Source of the DNA: PFJX01 sp037442845
GTDB taxonomy: Bacteria > Pseudomonadota > Gammaproteobacteria > Burkholderiales > Thiobacillaceae
NCBI GenBank assembly: GCA_037442845.1
Contig: JBBIPL010000002.1
Location: forward strand, 1-64,000
Direction: 5' to 3'
DNA length: 64,000 nucleotides
Position numbers and translations under genes: made by a program. Of the stretch, positions 1 through 7,794 are shown one piece after another. The notes below the pieces were generated by a model that worked only from the letters and a program-made list of their open reading frames with translations, did no database searches and was not told the origin of the DNA. Within the stretch, counting starts at the first letter, position 1. Every line of letters begins with the position of its first letter.

Positions 1-50
1 CTCTCCCGCCTGCGGGAGAGGGGAGCTTCGAGAAGTCGCTACGCGACTTG
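1..50. repeat. Palindromic repeat element at window edge
   Basis: Two hairpins stand back to back. Bases 1-20 are CTCTCCCGC and GCGGGAGAG around a 2-base loop. Bases 34-50 are AAGTCGC and GCGACTT around a 3-base loop. The second hairpin shares AGTCGC/GCGACT with the element downstream of ahcY (13935-14006), and the CTCTCCC/GGGAGAG part resembles the element inside polA. The left part may extend outside the window. It could also act as a terminator for apbE, but no T run is visible. Confidence 0.5.
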
Positions 51-75
51 CACGCTAAGCTACCCCCAAGCACGC

Positions 76-1233
76 TCAATCGACAAGGGTCGCCGGCGGA
101 AGGCCCTTTTCCCAGGACAAGCGGTCGTTCAGAGCGCGCGTCACGGTGACGCGGCCATCGGCGTCGACGCGCAACGCCATGTCGATACCCAGGCGTTTGG
201 CGATGCCCGGCCAGGCTTGCGGGCCGGCGATGAACAGCGGCTTGCTGGCCACATCCGAGAGGACGCCGGCGCGTTCGCCGCGGACAAGGACGGTGAGCGC
301 GCGGGTATGCTCGACCGGCCGGCCGTCGCGCGGGTCGATGAGGTGGCAATAGCGCCGGCCGTCCAGTTCGAAGTAACGCTGGTAATCGCCGGAAGTGCCG
401 ATGGCCTCGCCGTCCTTCAACTCCAGGGTGGCCAGGGCCCCGGCCCGGCGCGGATGCTGGATGCCGACCCGCCAGGGCGTGCCGCCCTTGGATCCCAGCG
501 CGAGGATGTTGCCGCCGATGTTGACGAGGGCGTTCTTCACGCCCTGGCTGCGCAGGTAGGCGGCCGCCCGGTCCAGGGCGTAGCCCTTGGCGTAGCCGCC
601 CAGATCCAGGCGCACGGCCGGATTCGTGCCGCTGACATGGCCGCCGTCGATGATCAGGTCGGTCATGCGCGGATTCGCCCGCACCAGTTCCTCGATCGCC
701 CCGGCGTCGGGCAGGCGCGGCTCGAAGCTGTCGGTATGAAAGCCCCACAACCGCACCAGATTGCCGATGGCGGGGTTGAACAGCCCCTCCCCCAGTTCGG
801 CAAAACGGGCGGCATCCCGCAGCATGGCGGCCAGTTCGGGGGGCACTTCCGCCCGGGCCGGCGCGCCGGGACGGGCCTGAGCCAGGATAGCGTTGAGCCG
901 CTCCAGGTCGCTCGGCTGCCAGGCATGCAGGGACCGGTGCATGGCATCGAAATCGCGCAACACCTGATCGGTGACCCGCCGCGCCTTGTCCTCCGGTTCG
1001 CCGTGGATGGTGACTTCCACCAGGGTGCCGAAGACGTAGGACTGCTGACGGTGGGTAGTCGGGCCACAGGCGACGAGGCCGATGCCGGCGATGATCGCCA
1101 GGATGAGGGTGAGGCGTGAGGCGTGAGGCGTGAGGCGAAGACCCCGCCGTGCCTGGATCAGCCGCCGCCCCGCCGCCCGCGCAAGCCCCCCCCACCCCGC
1201 CAGCGCCCCGCCGCCTTGCCCCTCACGCCTCAC
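76..1233 (-). CDS. apbE: FAD:protein FMN transferase ApbE, lipoprotein
   Basis: ApbE-family flavinyltransferases attach FMN covalently to a Thr/Ser of target proteins such as Nqr/Rnf subunits, on the periplasmic side of the inner membrane. The 385-residue product shows the family segments GGYAKGYALD, LVNIGGNILALG and GTSGDYQRYF followed by HLIDP. A hydrophobic stretch from about residue 43 leads to the lipobox LVAC with Cys56, so it is probably lipid-anchored. The GTG start overlaps the gshB stop as GTGA, which supports translational coupling. Oddly, the first 40 residues before the signal peptide are encoded by two 7-bp tandem arrays and the spacer between them; this is much longer than a normal lipoprotein n-region. 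Function is confident. The start is less so, since no ATG, GTG or TTG lies between codon 1 and the signal sequence. Confidence 0.9.
   Translation of the reverse strand: MRREGQGGGALAGWGGLARAAGRRLIQARRGLRLTPHASRLTLILAIIAGIGLVACGPTTHRQQSYVFGTLVEVTIHGEPEDKARRVTDQVLRDFDAMHRSLHAWQPSDLERLNAILAQARPGAPARAEVPPELAAMLRDAARFAELGEGLFNPAIGNLVRLWGFHTDSFEPRLPDAGAIEELVRANPRMTDLIIDGGHVSGTNPAVRLDLGGYAKGYALDRAAAYLRSQGVKNALVNIGGNILALGSKGGTPWRVGIQHPRRAGALATLELKDGEAIGTSGDYQRYFELDGRRYCHLIDPRDGRPVEHTRALTVLVRGERAGVLSDVASKPLFIAGPQAWPGIAKRLGIDMALRVDADGRVTVTRALNDRLSWEKGLPPATLVD
1109..1136. repeat. Heptamer tandem array, GTGAGGC x4
   Basis: Four perfect head-to-tail copies of GTGAGGC. The array lies inside the predicted apbE N-terminal codons. 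It is the reverse complement of the array at 1221-1247, so the two could pair as a long stem with an 84-nt loop. Confidence 0.85.
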
Positions 1234-1247
1234 GCCTCACGCCTCAC
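1221..1247. repeat. Heptamer tandem array, GCCTCAC x4
   Basis: Nearly four copies of GCCTCAC (the first lacks its G). The array contains the gshB stop codon and supplies the last codons of gshB as well as the apbE start. It is in inverted orientation to the array at 1109-1136. Confidence 0.85.
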
Positions 1248-2177
1248 CGCATTCTCCAGCGCATCCATGAACCTCCCCGCCACGTTGAAACCGGTCTGCT
1301 CGGTGATTTCCCGGAAGCAGGTGGGGCTGGTGACGTTGACCTCGGTGAGGCAATCGCCGATCACGTCCAGACCCACCAGCAACAGGCCGGCGGCCTTCAA
1401 TTCCGGCCCCAGGGCGCGGGCGATCCGCCAATCCCGCTCCGACAGCGGCCGCGCCACGCCGGTGCCGCCGGCGGCCAGGTTGCCGCGGGTTTCGCCTTGC
1501 TTGGGGATGCGCGCCAGGCAATAGGGCGCCGCCTCGCCATCGATAAGCAGGATGCGCTTGTCGCCCTGACCGATCTCCGGCAGGTAGCGCTGGGCCATGA
1601 CGGTTTCGGCGCCGTGGCGGGTTACGCTCTCCAAAATCGCGCCCAGGTTCGGGTCGCCGGGCCGCAGGCGGAAGATGCCGGCGCCGCCCATGGCGTTCAA
1701 CGGCTTCACCACGATGTCGCCCTGCTCGGCGAGGAAGTCCCGGATCAGGCCGGCGTCGCCGCTCACCAGGGTGGGCGCGATGAACCCGGCGAAGCGGGAG
1801 ATGGCCAGCTTCTCGTTCCAGTCGCGCAGGGCCTGTGGCCGGTTGAACACCCGGGCGCCCTGGCGTTCCGCCATGTCCAGCAGCCAGGTGGCGTAGAGGT
1901 AGGCCTGATCGAAGGGCGGATCCCGGCGCATGAGGACGGCATCGAAGTCGGCCAGGTCGCGCCATGTGTCGTCACCCCGCATGAACCAGGGATCGCTGCC
2001 GGTCAAGCCGATCGACTGGCAGCGGCCCGTCACCCGCCCATGCTCCCAGGCCAGGTCCTCGCTCACCATGGCCCACGTTTCATGCCCGCGCCCGGCCGCC
2101 TCCAGCATCATGGCGTAGGTGGAGTCCTTGTGGATCTTGAAGGTCTCCAGGGGATCGGCGACGAACAGCAGCTTCAC
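1230..2177 (-). CDS. gshB: Glutathione synthetase
   Basis: Second step of glutathione synthesis: ATP-dependent ligation of glycine to gamma-glutamylcysteine in the cytosol. The product is 315 residues, normal for bacterial GshB. ATP-grasp features are visible: KPLNAMGGAGIFR in the nucleotide-binding region and EVNVTSPTCFREI near the C-terminus, which carries the metal-binding Glu/Asn. The GTG start overlaps the TGA of gshA (GTGA), so I prefer it to an upstream extension lying inside gshA. It forms an operon gshA-gshB-apbE. The last residues (VRREA) are read from a 7-bp tandem array. Confidence 0.95.
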   Translation of the reverse strand: MKLLFVADPLETFKIHKDSTYAMMLEAAGRGHETWAMVSEDLAWEHGRVTGRCQSIGLTGSDPWFMRGDDTWRDLADFDAVLMRRDPPFDQAYLYATWLLDMAERQGARVFNRPQALRDWNEKLAISRFAGFIAPTLVSGDAGLIRDFLAEQGDIVVKPLNAMGGAGIFRLRPGDPNLGAILESVTRHGAETVMAQRYLPEIGQGDKRILLIDGEAAPYCLARIPKQGETRGNLAAGGTGVARPLSERDWRIARALGPELKAAGLLLVGLDVIGDCLTEVNVTSPTCFREITEQTGFNVAGRFMDALENAVRREA

Positions 2178-3451
2178 GGCGCCGCGCGCTCCAGTTCGAT
2201 GGCCGCGGCGAGGGCGGCGAGGCGGGCGATGACGCCGTAGGTGTAGAAGCGGTTCACCGGCGAATCGGGCCGAGCGCCGCAGTCGCAATAGCCGCAAGGG
2301 GTATCGAAGGCCAGCGGCACGAAGTGCATGCCCGGTGAATTCAGGTTCTCGTCGGCGCCGCGGCCGGTGTGCACCCGGTAGAAGCCGCCGATGACGAAGT
2401 GGTCGATCATGTAGACCACCGGCTCGGCCACCGCTTCATGGATGCTCTCGAAGGTGTGTACACCCTCCTGCACCAGCACGTCGCTGACCGCCAGGCCCTC
2501 CTTCACCACCGCCATCTTGTTGCGCTGCTTGCGGTTGAGGTCGCGCACGTCGTCCGGCGACTTCACCGTCATGATGCCCATGCCGTAAGTACCGGCGTCG
2601 GCCTTGACGATGACGAAGGGCTCCCGGTCGATGCCGTGCTCGGCGTACTTGGCGCGGATCTTCTTCAGCACTTCCTCGACGTGAAAGGCCAGGCATTCCT
2701 CGCCCTCCCGCGCCTGGAAGTCGACCTCGCCACAGTTGGCGTGGTAGGGGTTGATGAACCAGGGGTCGATGCCGAGCAGTCCGCAGAAGTCGTGGGCGAC
2801 CTGGTCGTAGGCGGCGAAATGCCTCGACTTGCGGCGCATGGCCCAGCCCGCGTGCAGGGGCGGCAGCATGCCCTGGGCCGGGTTGAGGTCCTTGAGGATG
2901 TCGGGCACGCCGGCGGACAGGTCGTTGTTGAGGAGGATGGCGCAGGGGTCGAATTCACCCACGCGGATGCGGTCGCCCTCGCGCCGGATGGGCTCCAGGG
3001 TAAGCTGGCCGCCTTCCGGCAGGTCCACTACCAGGGGTTCCTCCAGGCCGGGGATGAGGCTGCCGAAGCGCACCGTCAGGCCGATCTTGCGGATGATGTC
3101 GGCGAGGGCCGCGACGTTCTGCAGATAGAACAGGTTGCGCGTGTGGTTCTCCGGCACGATGAGGAAGCGGCGCGCGTCGCTGCACAGCTTTTCCACCGCC
3201 ACCTGGGCCGCCTGCACCGCCAGCGGCAGGAAGTCCGGATTCAGGTTGTTGAAGCCGCCGGGGAACAGGTTGGTGTCCACCGGCGCCAGCTTGAAGCCGG
3301 CATTGCGCAGGTCCACCGAGCTGTAGAAGGGCGCGTTGTGTTCCATCCATTGCCGGCGAAACCAGTGTTCGATGTCGGGCTGCGCCTCGATGACATGCTT
3401 TTCCAGTTCGCGCAGGGGGCCGCTGAGGGCGGTAGTGAGATGGGGAACCAT
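2174..3451 (-). CDS. gshA: Glutamate-cysteine ligase, ferrooxidans-type
   Basis: First and rate-limiting step of glutathione synthesis: ATP-dependent formation of gamma-glutamylcysteine. The 425-residue sequence fits the betaproteobacterial/Acidithiobacillus GshA family (TIGR02049), which is unrelated in sequence to the E. coli enzyme. Segments such as FPGGFNNLNPDFLP, FVIVKADAGTYGMGIMTVK and FVIGGFYRVHTGRGADENLN are characteristic by memory. I start at the internal ATG (3451), because upstream codons lie in the divergent promoter region shared with trmL. It overlaps gshB by GTGA. Confidence 0.9.
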   Translation of the reverse strand: MVPHLTTALSGPLRELEKHVIEAQPDIEHWFRRQWMEHNAPFYSSVDLRNAGFKLAPVDTNLFPGGFNNLNPDFLPLAVQAAQVAVEKLCSDARRFLIVPENHTRNLFYLQNVAALADIIRKIGLTVRFGSLIPGLEEPLVVDLPEGGQLTLEPIRREGDRIRVGEFDPCAILLNNDLSAGVPDILKDLNPAQGMLPPLHAGWAMRRKSRHFAAYDQVAHDFCGLLGIDPWFINPYHANCGEVDFQAREGEECLAFHVEEVLKKIRAKYAEHGIDREPFVIVKADAGTYGMGIMTVKSPDDVRDLNRKQRNKMAVVKEGLAVSDVLVQEGVHTFESIHEAVAEPVVYMIDHFVIGGFYRVHTGRGADENLNSPGMHFVPLAFDTPCGYCDCGARPDSPVNRFYTYGVIARLAALAAAIELERAAP

Positions 3452-3566
3452 GGCGGGAAGGTAGCCGGGGGATATCCCCGGATTCAAGTCGAAATCGCGT
3501 TGCCGCAAGTTTAGACCGCTTCCCAGCCCTGTCGCCCCATCTCCGGATGGCCGACAATGGCGGGCC

Positions 3567-4031
3567 ATGTTCGACATCGTCCTCTACCAGCCGGAAATTC
3601 CGCCCAACACCGGCAATGTCATCCGCCTCGCCGCCAACACCGGCTGCCGCCTGCACCTGGTGAAGCCCCTGGGCTTCGAGCTCTCCGACAAGCAGATGCG
3701 CCGGGCCGGGCTGGACTACCACGAGTACGCCGAAATGAAAGTGCACGAAACCTGGGACGAGCTTAAAGCCGCCCTCGCCGGCCGCCGCCTGTTCGCCTTC
3801 ACCACCAAGGCCTGCGCCGATTTCAGCCAGACGCGCTTCCAGCCCGGCGACGTCTTCGTCTTCGGCCCGGAAACGCGGGGGCTGCCGGCCGCAGTCCTCG
3901 ACGAGTTCGCGCCGGATCGGCGCCTGCGCCTGCCCATGTTGCCCGGCCAGCGCAGCCTGAATCTCTCCAACAGCGTCGCCGTGGCGGTCTACGAGGCCTG
4001 GCGCCAGCATGGTTTCGCGGGCGCCCGCTGA
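3567..4031 (+). CDS. trmL: tRNA (cytidine/uridine-34 2'-O) methyltransferase
   Basis: SPOUT-class methyltransferase that methylates the ribose of the wobble base in tRNA-Leu isoacceptors, using S-adenosylmethionine. The product is 154 residues, as expected. It shows the three SPOUT motifs in order: NTGNVIRLAANTG near residue 13, FGPETRGLP near 100, and LNLSNSVAVAVYEA near 130, which form the trefoil-knot cofactor site. It is divergent from gshA, with a 115-bp gap. Confidence 0.93.
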   Translation: MFDIVLYQPEIPPNTGNVIRLAANTGCRLHLVKPLGFELSDKQMRRAGLDYHEYAEMKVHETWDELKAALAGRRLFAFTTKACADFSQTRFQPGDVFVFGPETRGLPAAVLDEFAPDRRLRLPMLPGQRSLNLSNSVAVAVYEAWRQHGFAGAR

Positions 4032-4088
4032 ACTTGGATTTCGCGGCTTGGTCCCCATGCTGACAGCACTCTTCCCGAAAGCCATCGC

Positions 4089-4415
4089 ATGAGCGTCCTG
4101 GAAACCTTCGAGAAACTCCTCGCCCAAGGCAAGGACAACGCCCTGTTGCGCTACGCGCTGGGCAATGAATGCCTGAAGCTGGGGCGGACCGACGACGCCG
4201 TCGCCCATCTTTGCGCCGCCCTCGCTTTCGACCCCGGCTATTCCGCCGCCTGGAAGCTGCTGGGCAAGGCCCAGGCCGAGGCCGGCGCCCTGACCGAAGC
4301 CCTCGACAGCTACCGCCAGGGCATCGACAAGGCCGAGGCCAAGGGCGACATCCAGGCCGCCAAGGAAATGCGGGTGTTCGCCAGGCGCATCGAGAAACAA
4401 CTGGCCGGCGGGTGA
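4089..4415 (+). CDS. Small tetratricopeptide-repeat protein
   Basis: A 108-residue protein made of about three helical TPR units. The clearest is near residues 34-67, with the TPR-like pattern of Ala/Gly/Tyr at packing positions (LGRTDDAVAHLCAALAFDPG, then AWKLLGKAQAEAG). No signal peptide or membrane segment is seen. Such proteins are common next to trmL or yggX in betaproteobacteria, but no specific function is known to me. Probably a cytosolic protein-protein interaction module. Confidence 0.75.
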   Translation: MSVLETFEKLLAQGKDNALLRYALGNECLKLGRTDDAVAHLCAALAFDPGYSAAWKLLGKAQAEAGALTEALDSYRQGIDKAEAKGDIQAAKEMRVFARRIEKQLAGG

Positions 4416-4476
4416 CCCTGAGCGTCCCTTCGGCTACCATCCCACTCCATTGGATTCACAGACTTAGGAGCAAGTA

Positions 4477-4743
4477 ATGGCGCGTAGGGTGCAATGCGTG
4501 AAACTCGGCCGCGAGGCCGAAGGCCTGGACTTCCCGCCGCTGCCCGGCGAACTCGGCAAGCGCGTGTTCGAAAGCATTTCCAAGGAAGCCTGGCAGGGCT
4601 GGATCCGCCTGCAGACCATGATCATCAACGAGAACCGCCTCAATCTGGCCGACGCCCAGCATCGCAAGTACCTGATGGAGCAGGCCGAGAAATACTTCTT
4701 CGGCGAAGGCGTCGGCAACCCCGAGGGCTTCCGCCCGCATTGA
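4477..4743 (+). CDS. yggX: Probable Fe(2+)-trafficking protein YggX
   Basis: YggX-family protein of 88 residues, the full family length, with the conserved start MARRVQCVKLG, the central WQGWIRLQTMIINENRLN and the end FFGEGVGNPEGFRP. The family protects iron-sulfur clusters from oxidative damage and is proposed to handle labile iron. Here it lies 19 bp upstream of ubiE on the same strand. Confidence 0.95.
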   Translation: MARRVQCVKLGREAEGLDFPPLPGELGKRVFESISKEAWQGWIRLQTMIINENRLNLADAQHRKYLMEQAEKYFFGEGVGNPEGFRPH

Positions 4744-4762
4744 CGTCCACACCGAGCCCGCC

Positions 4763-5503
4763 GTGAGCGAAGACAAGCACACCCACTTCGGCTACCAGAC
4801 CGTCGCCGAGGAAGAAAAGGCCCGCAAGGTGGCCGAGGTGTTCCATTCCGTGGCCAACCGCTACGACGTCATGAACGACCTCATGTCCATGGGCCTGCAC
4901 CGCGTCTGGAAGCGCTTCCTGGCGCTGCACGCGCGCCTGCGCCCGGGCAACAAGGTGCTCGACATCGCCGGCGGCACCGGCGACATCGCCCGCCTGCTGG
5001 CGGAGGAAACCGGCCCCACGGGCGAGGTCTGGCTCACCGACATCAACGGCTCCATGCTGGGCGTGGGCCGCGACCGCATGCTGGACCACGGCCTGATGCT
5101 GCCCGTGGCGCAGTGCGACGCCGAGAAGCTGCCCTTCCCGTCGGACTACTTCGACCTGGTCACCGTCGCCTTCGGCCTGCGCAACATGACGCACAAGGAA
5201 GACGCCCTGGCCGAGATGCGCCGGGTGCTGAAGCCCGGCGGCAAGCTCATGGTGCTGGAGTTCTCCAAGGTCTGGAAGCCGCTGCAACCCCTCTACGACC
5301 TCTATTCCTTCCAGATGCTGCCGCGCCTGGGCGATCTGGTCACCAAGGACGCCGACAGCTACCGCTACCTCGCCGAATCCATCCGCATGCACCCCGACCA
5401 GGAAACCCTGAAGGACATGATGGAGTCGGTGGGCTTCCGGAAGGTGGACTACTTCAACATGACCGCCGGGGTGGTGGCGCTGCACGTGGGATACAAGCTG
5501 TAA
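4763..5503 (+). CDS. ubiE: Ubiquinone/menaquinone C-methyltransferase UbiE
   Basis: SAM-dependent C-methylation of the benzoquinol (and demethylmenaquinol) ring in quinone biosynthesis. The 246-residue protein has the UbiE signature: KVLDIAGGTGDIARLL (SAM motif I, about residues 70-85), YFDLVTVAFGLRNMT and LKPGGKLMVLEFSK. The start is GTG at 4763, since the N-terminus KHTHFGYQTV matches the family start. The C-terminal half is conserved to the last GVVALHVGYKL. Confidence 0.95.
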   Translation: MSEDKHTHFGYQTVAEEEKARKVAEVFHSVANRYDVMNDLMSMGLHRVWKRFLALHARLRPGNKVLDIAGGTGDIARLLAEETGPTGEVWLTDINGSMLGVGRDRMLDHGLMLPVAQCDAEKLPFPSDYFDLVTVAFGLRNMTHKEDALAEMRRVLKPGGKLMVLEFSKVWKPLQPLYDLYSFQMLPRLGDLVTKDADSYRYLAESIRMHPDQETLKDMMESVGFRKVDYFNMTAGVVALHVGYKL

Positions 5504-5553
5504 CCGGTACGGTCGGGCGCCAAGCCCGAGCGGTTGTTCTCCCCATAATTCGA

Positions 5554-5570
5554 GTATATCCTGTATATAC
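5554..5570. promoter_or_regulatory. Candidate operator of the vapBC pair
   Basis: A perfect palindrome, GTATAT and ATATAC around CCTGT, sits 17 bp before the vapB start codon in an AT-rich patch of otherwise GC-rich DNA. An AGGAGG ribosome site follows at 5575-5580. VapB-VapC complexes usually bind such palindromes to repress their own operon; the role here is inferred. Confidence 0.55.
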
Positions 5571-5587
5571 AAACAGGAGGATACACC

Positions 5588-5824
5588 ATGCTTACACGTG
5601 TTTTCAAAAGCGGAAATTCGCTGGCTGTTCGCATTCCCAAGGAATTGGTATTCGCGGACGGCCCGCAGGATGTGGAAATCGAGCGCAAGGGCAACGCCCT
5701 GGTCATCCGCCCCGTCGAGAGTCAATCCCTGGCCGGCATCATCGATGCGTTCCAGGCCTTTCCCGCGGGATTCATGGGCGAAGGGCGCGAATTCAACGAG
5801 CAGAAGGATCGTGACTGGCGTTGA
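5588..5824 (+). CDS. vapB: VapB-type antitoxin, AbrB fold
   Basis: A 78-residue antitoxin with the SpoVT/AbrB swapped-hairpin DNA-binding domain at the N-terminus (MLTRVFKSGNSLAVRIPKEL) and a short C-terminal tail ending GREFNEQKDRDWR that should wrap the toxin. This is the VagC/VapB type. It lies 15 bp upstream of the PIN toxin and behind a palindromic operator. The strong AGGAGG site fits higher synthesis of the antitoxin than of the toxin. Confidence 0.9.
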   Translation: MLTRVFKSGNSLAVRIPKELVFADGPQDVEIERKGNALVIRPVESQSLAGIIDAFQAFPAGFMGEGREFNEQKDRDWR

Positions 5825-5839
5825 TACCGGGAGGGCGCC

Positions 5840-6247
5840 ATGCGCTACATGCTGGATACCAACATCTGTATCCACCTCATCCAGAATCACCCACCGGATG
5901 TGCTCGACCGCTTTCGCGGCCTGCGCCAGGGCGATGTGGTGATTTCCGCGGTCACGCTGGCCGAACTTCGCCATGGCGTGGAACGCGCCCCGGCCGTCAG
6001 AGATCTTGCCGCCCGCGCCCTGGACAATCTGCTCGCCTACCTGCCCGTCATGCCCTTCGACGAGGCCGCCGCCACCCGCTATGGCGTATTGGCCGCCTTG
6101 GTGAAAGACCGCAAGCGGGATGCCCTGGATCGCCTCATCGCCGCCCACGCCGTCAGCCTGGAACTCATCCTGGTCACCAACAACGAGGTGGATTTCAAGG
6201 ACTATCCCGGCCTCACCCTGGAAAACTGGTGTAAGCCCACCCTATAG
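5840..6247 (+). CDS. vapC: VapC-type toxin, PIN-domain ribonuclease
   Basis: A 135-residue PIN-domain endoribonuclease, the toxin partner of the preceding antitoxin. Acidic metal-binding residues are visible: Asp6 in MLDTNICIHL, Glu in TLAELRHGVE, Asp in DALDRLIAAHA, and the end motif TNNEVDF. Members cleave initiator tRNA or rRNA; the target cannot be read from sequence. All catalytic residues are present, so the module looks functional. It is convergent with xerC, with a 6-bp gap. Confidence 0.92.
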   Translation: MRYMLDTNICIHLIQNHPPDVLDRFRGLRQGDVVISAVTLAELRHGVERAPAVRDLAARALDNLLAYLPVMPFDEAAATRYGVLAALVKDRKRDALDRLIAAHAVSLELILVTNNEVDFKDYPGLTLENWCKPTL

Positions 6248-6253
6248 AAGGCG

Positions 6254-7144
6254 CTATTTCTTCTTTGCCCGCGGATGCGCCTGGTCGTACACCTGGGCCA
6301 GGCGCTGGAAATCCAGGTGGGTGTAGACCTGGGTGGTGGACAGGCTGGCGTGGCCCAGCATCTCCTGTACCGCCCGCAGATCCCCCGACGATTGCAGCAC
6401 GTGGCTGGCGAAGGCGTGGCGCAGGGCGTGCGGATGCACGTGGGCGGTGATGCCCTGACGCCGGGCCAGGTTCTTCAGGGCCATGCCCAGCACACTGGGA
6501 GAGATGCGCGCGCCGCGCGCGCCGACGAACAGGGCATCCGGGTCGCGCGCCACCGGGTCGCGCACCGCCAGCCAGCGCTCGAGGGCCGCCAGGGCGCGCG
6601 TCCCCACCGGCACGACGCGGGTCTTGGCGCCCTTGCCGGTCACCTTCACCTCCGCCGCCTTCGGGTCCACGTCCCCCAGGTTCAGGCCGATGAGTTCCGC
6701 CCGGCGCAGGCCGGAGGAATACATGAGCTCGAACATGGCCGCGTCGCGCCGGGCCCAGACGTCGTCGCCGGGGTTTTCCAAGAGGTGGGCGATCTCGTCC
6801 ACCGACAGGGCGTTGGGCAGCTTCTTTTCCCCCTTGGGCGGACGCAGACCCAGGCAGGGATTGGCTTCCACCGCGCCCTGGCGGGCCAGGTAGTGGAAGA
6901 AGCCGCGCCAGGCGGACAGGGTGCGGGCCAGGGTCTTGGCTTTCAGGCCGGCGCCGTGCAGGCCGGCCAGGGCGCGGCGGATGTCGTGCGAAGTGAGTTG
7001 CGCCGGCGGCCGTTCGCCCACCCGTTGCAGCAGGTGGCGCAGGTCGAAGGCGTAGGTGGCGACGGTGTTGGGACTGTAGCGGCGCGCCGTCAGGTGGGCG
7101 AGGAAGGCGGCGACGGACTGGGAGAGGACGCCCTCGTCGGCCAT
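6254..7144 (-). CDS. xerC: Tyrosine recombinase XerC
   Basis: Site-specific recombinase that with XerD resolves chromosome dimers at dif. The 296-residue protein has an N-terminal SAM-like core-binding domain (YSPNTVATYAFDLRHLL) and a C-terminal catalytic domain. The catalytic Arg (SSGLRRAELIGL), the HxxR box (HPHALRHAFASHVL), the LGHASLSTTQVYTH box and the nucleophilic Tyr are all present. Its position directly after dapF and DUF484 is the classical chromosomal xerC context, so it is not a mobile-element integrase. Confidence 0.95.
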   Translation of the reverse strand: MADEGVLSQSVAAFLAHLTARRYSPNTVATYAFDLRHLLQRVGERPPAQLTSHDIRRALAGLHGAGLKAKTLARTLSAWRGFFHYLARQGAVEANPCLGLRPPKGEKKLPNALSVDEIAHLLENPGDDVWARRDAAMFELMYSSGLRRAELIGLNLGDVDPKAAEVKVTGKGAKTRVVPVGTRALAALERWLAVRDPVARDPDALFVGARGARISPSVLGMALKNLARRQGITAHVHPHALRHAFASHVLQSSGDLRAVQEMLGHASLSTTQVYTHLDFQRLAQVYDQAHPRAKKK

Positions 7145-7146
7145 CG

Positions 7147-7794
7147 CTAAAGGAACCGGGAAACGGCCGCGCCGGACAGTTCGGCCAGCCAGGACAGGTA
7201 GAGGGTGCCCATCTCCGGATAGAAGCGTTTCGCGTCCTCCGAGGCCAGCACCAGCAGGCCGTTCAGGTTGTCCTCGCGCAGGGGCGCGAGGGCGAAGGAT
7301 TTCTGGTTGCCGCCGACGGCGCCGAACCAGGCGCGCACCTCTTCCGGCGCCTCGGCCCCGCAGCGGGGCTGGGTGAGGCCGGTCATGAGCACCTTGACGT
7401 CGGCGCTCACCGGCGAGAATTCAGGCATGTCCGGCGCGCTGTCGGCCCATACCCGCAGCGTGGCGTGGGGCACGGCGAAACTCTCCGACAGGGAAAGATG
7501 CAACGATTGGAATACCGCCTCCAGGCTGCGCGCGCGCATGAGGCTCAGGGACAGCTTGTGCAGCTTGTCGCCGATGGCATCGTTCTCCTCGGCGAACTGG
7601 ATGAACTCGCGCAGCTTCAATTCCAAACCGCGCGACTTGTCGCGCAGGGCCAGCACCTGGCGTTCGCCCAGGGAAATGGCCTGGCCGCTGTAGGGATGGG
7701 GTACGCTGATGTCGGTCAGCAACTCGGGGTGGCCGACGAAGAAATCCGGGTTGAGCCTGAGGAATTCGCTGATCTGTTCGGGGGAAATGTTCAT
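7147..7794 (-). CDS. DUF484 family protein
   Basis: A 215-residue DUF484 protein (E. coli YigA relative) with a GAF-like fold. The N-terminus reads ISEFLRLNPDFFVGHPELL, a DUF484 hallmark. A coiled stretch then leads into a GAF-type sensory domain of unknown ligand. The ATG at 7794 overlaps the dapF stop (ATGA). It lies 2 bp before xerC. The biochemical role is unknown in the family. Confidence 0.9.
   Translation of the reverse strand: MNISPEQISEFLRLNPDFFVGHPELLTDISVPHPYSGQAISLGERQVLALRDKSRGLELKLREFIQFAEENDAIGDKLHKLSLSLMRARSLEAVFQSLHLSLSESFAVPHATLRVWADSAPDMPEFSPVSADVKVLMTGLTQPRCGAEAPEEVRAWFGAVGGNQKSFALAPLREDNLNGLLVLASEDAKRFYPEMGTLYLSWLAELSGAAVSRFL

Noticed and set aside
4640..6148. 502-codon minus-strand frame over yggX, ubiE and vapBC
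   Set aside because: Covers four well-supported plus-strand genes and has shadow-type composition.
6254..7144. Mobile-element integrase
   Set aside because: The tyrosine recombinase lies in the dapF-DUF484-xerC operon, so it is housekeeping XerC.
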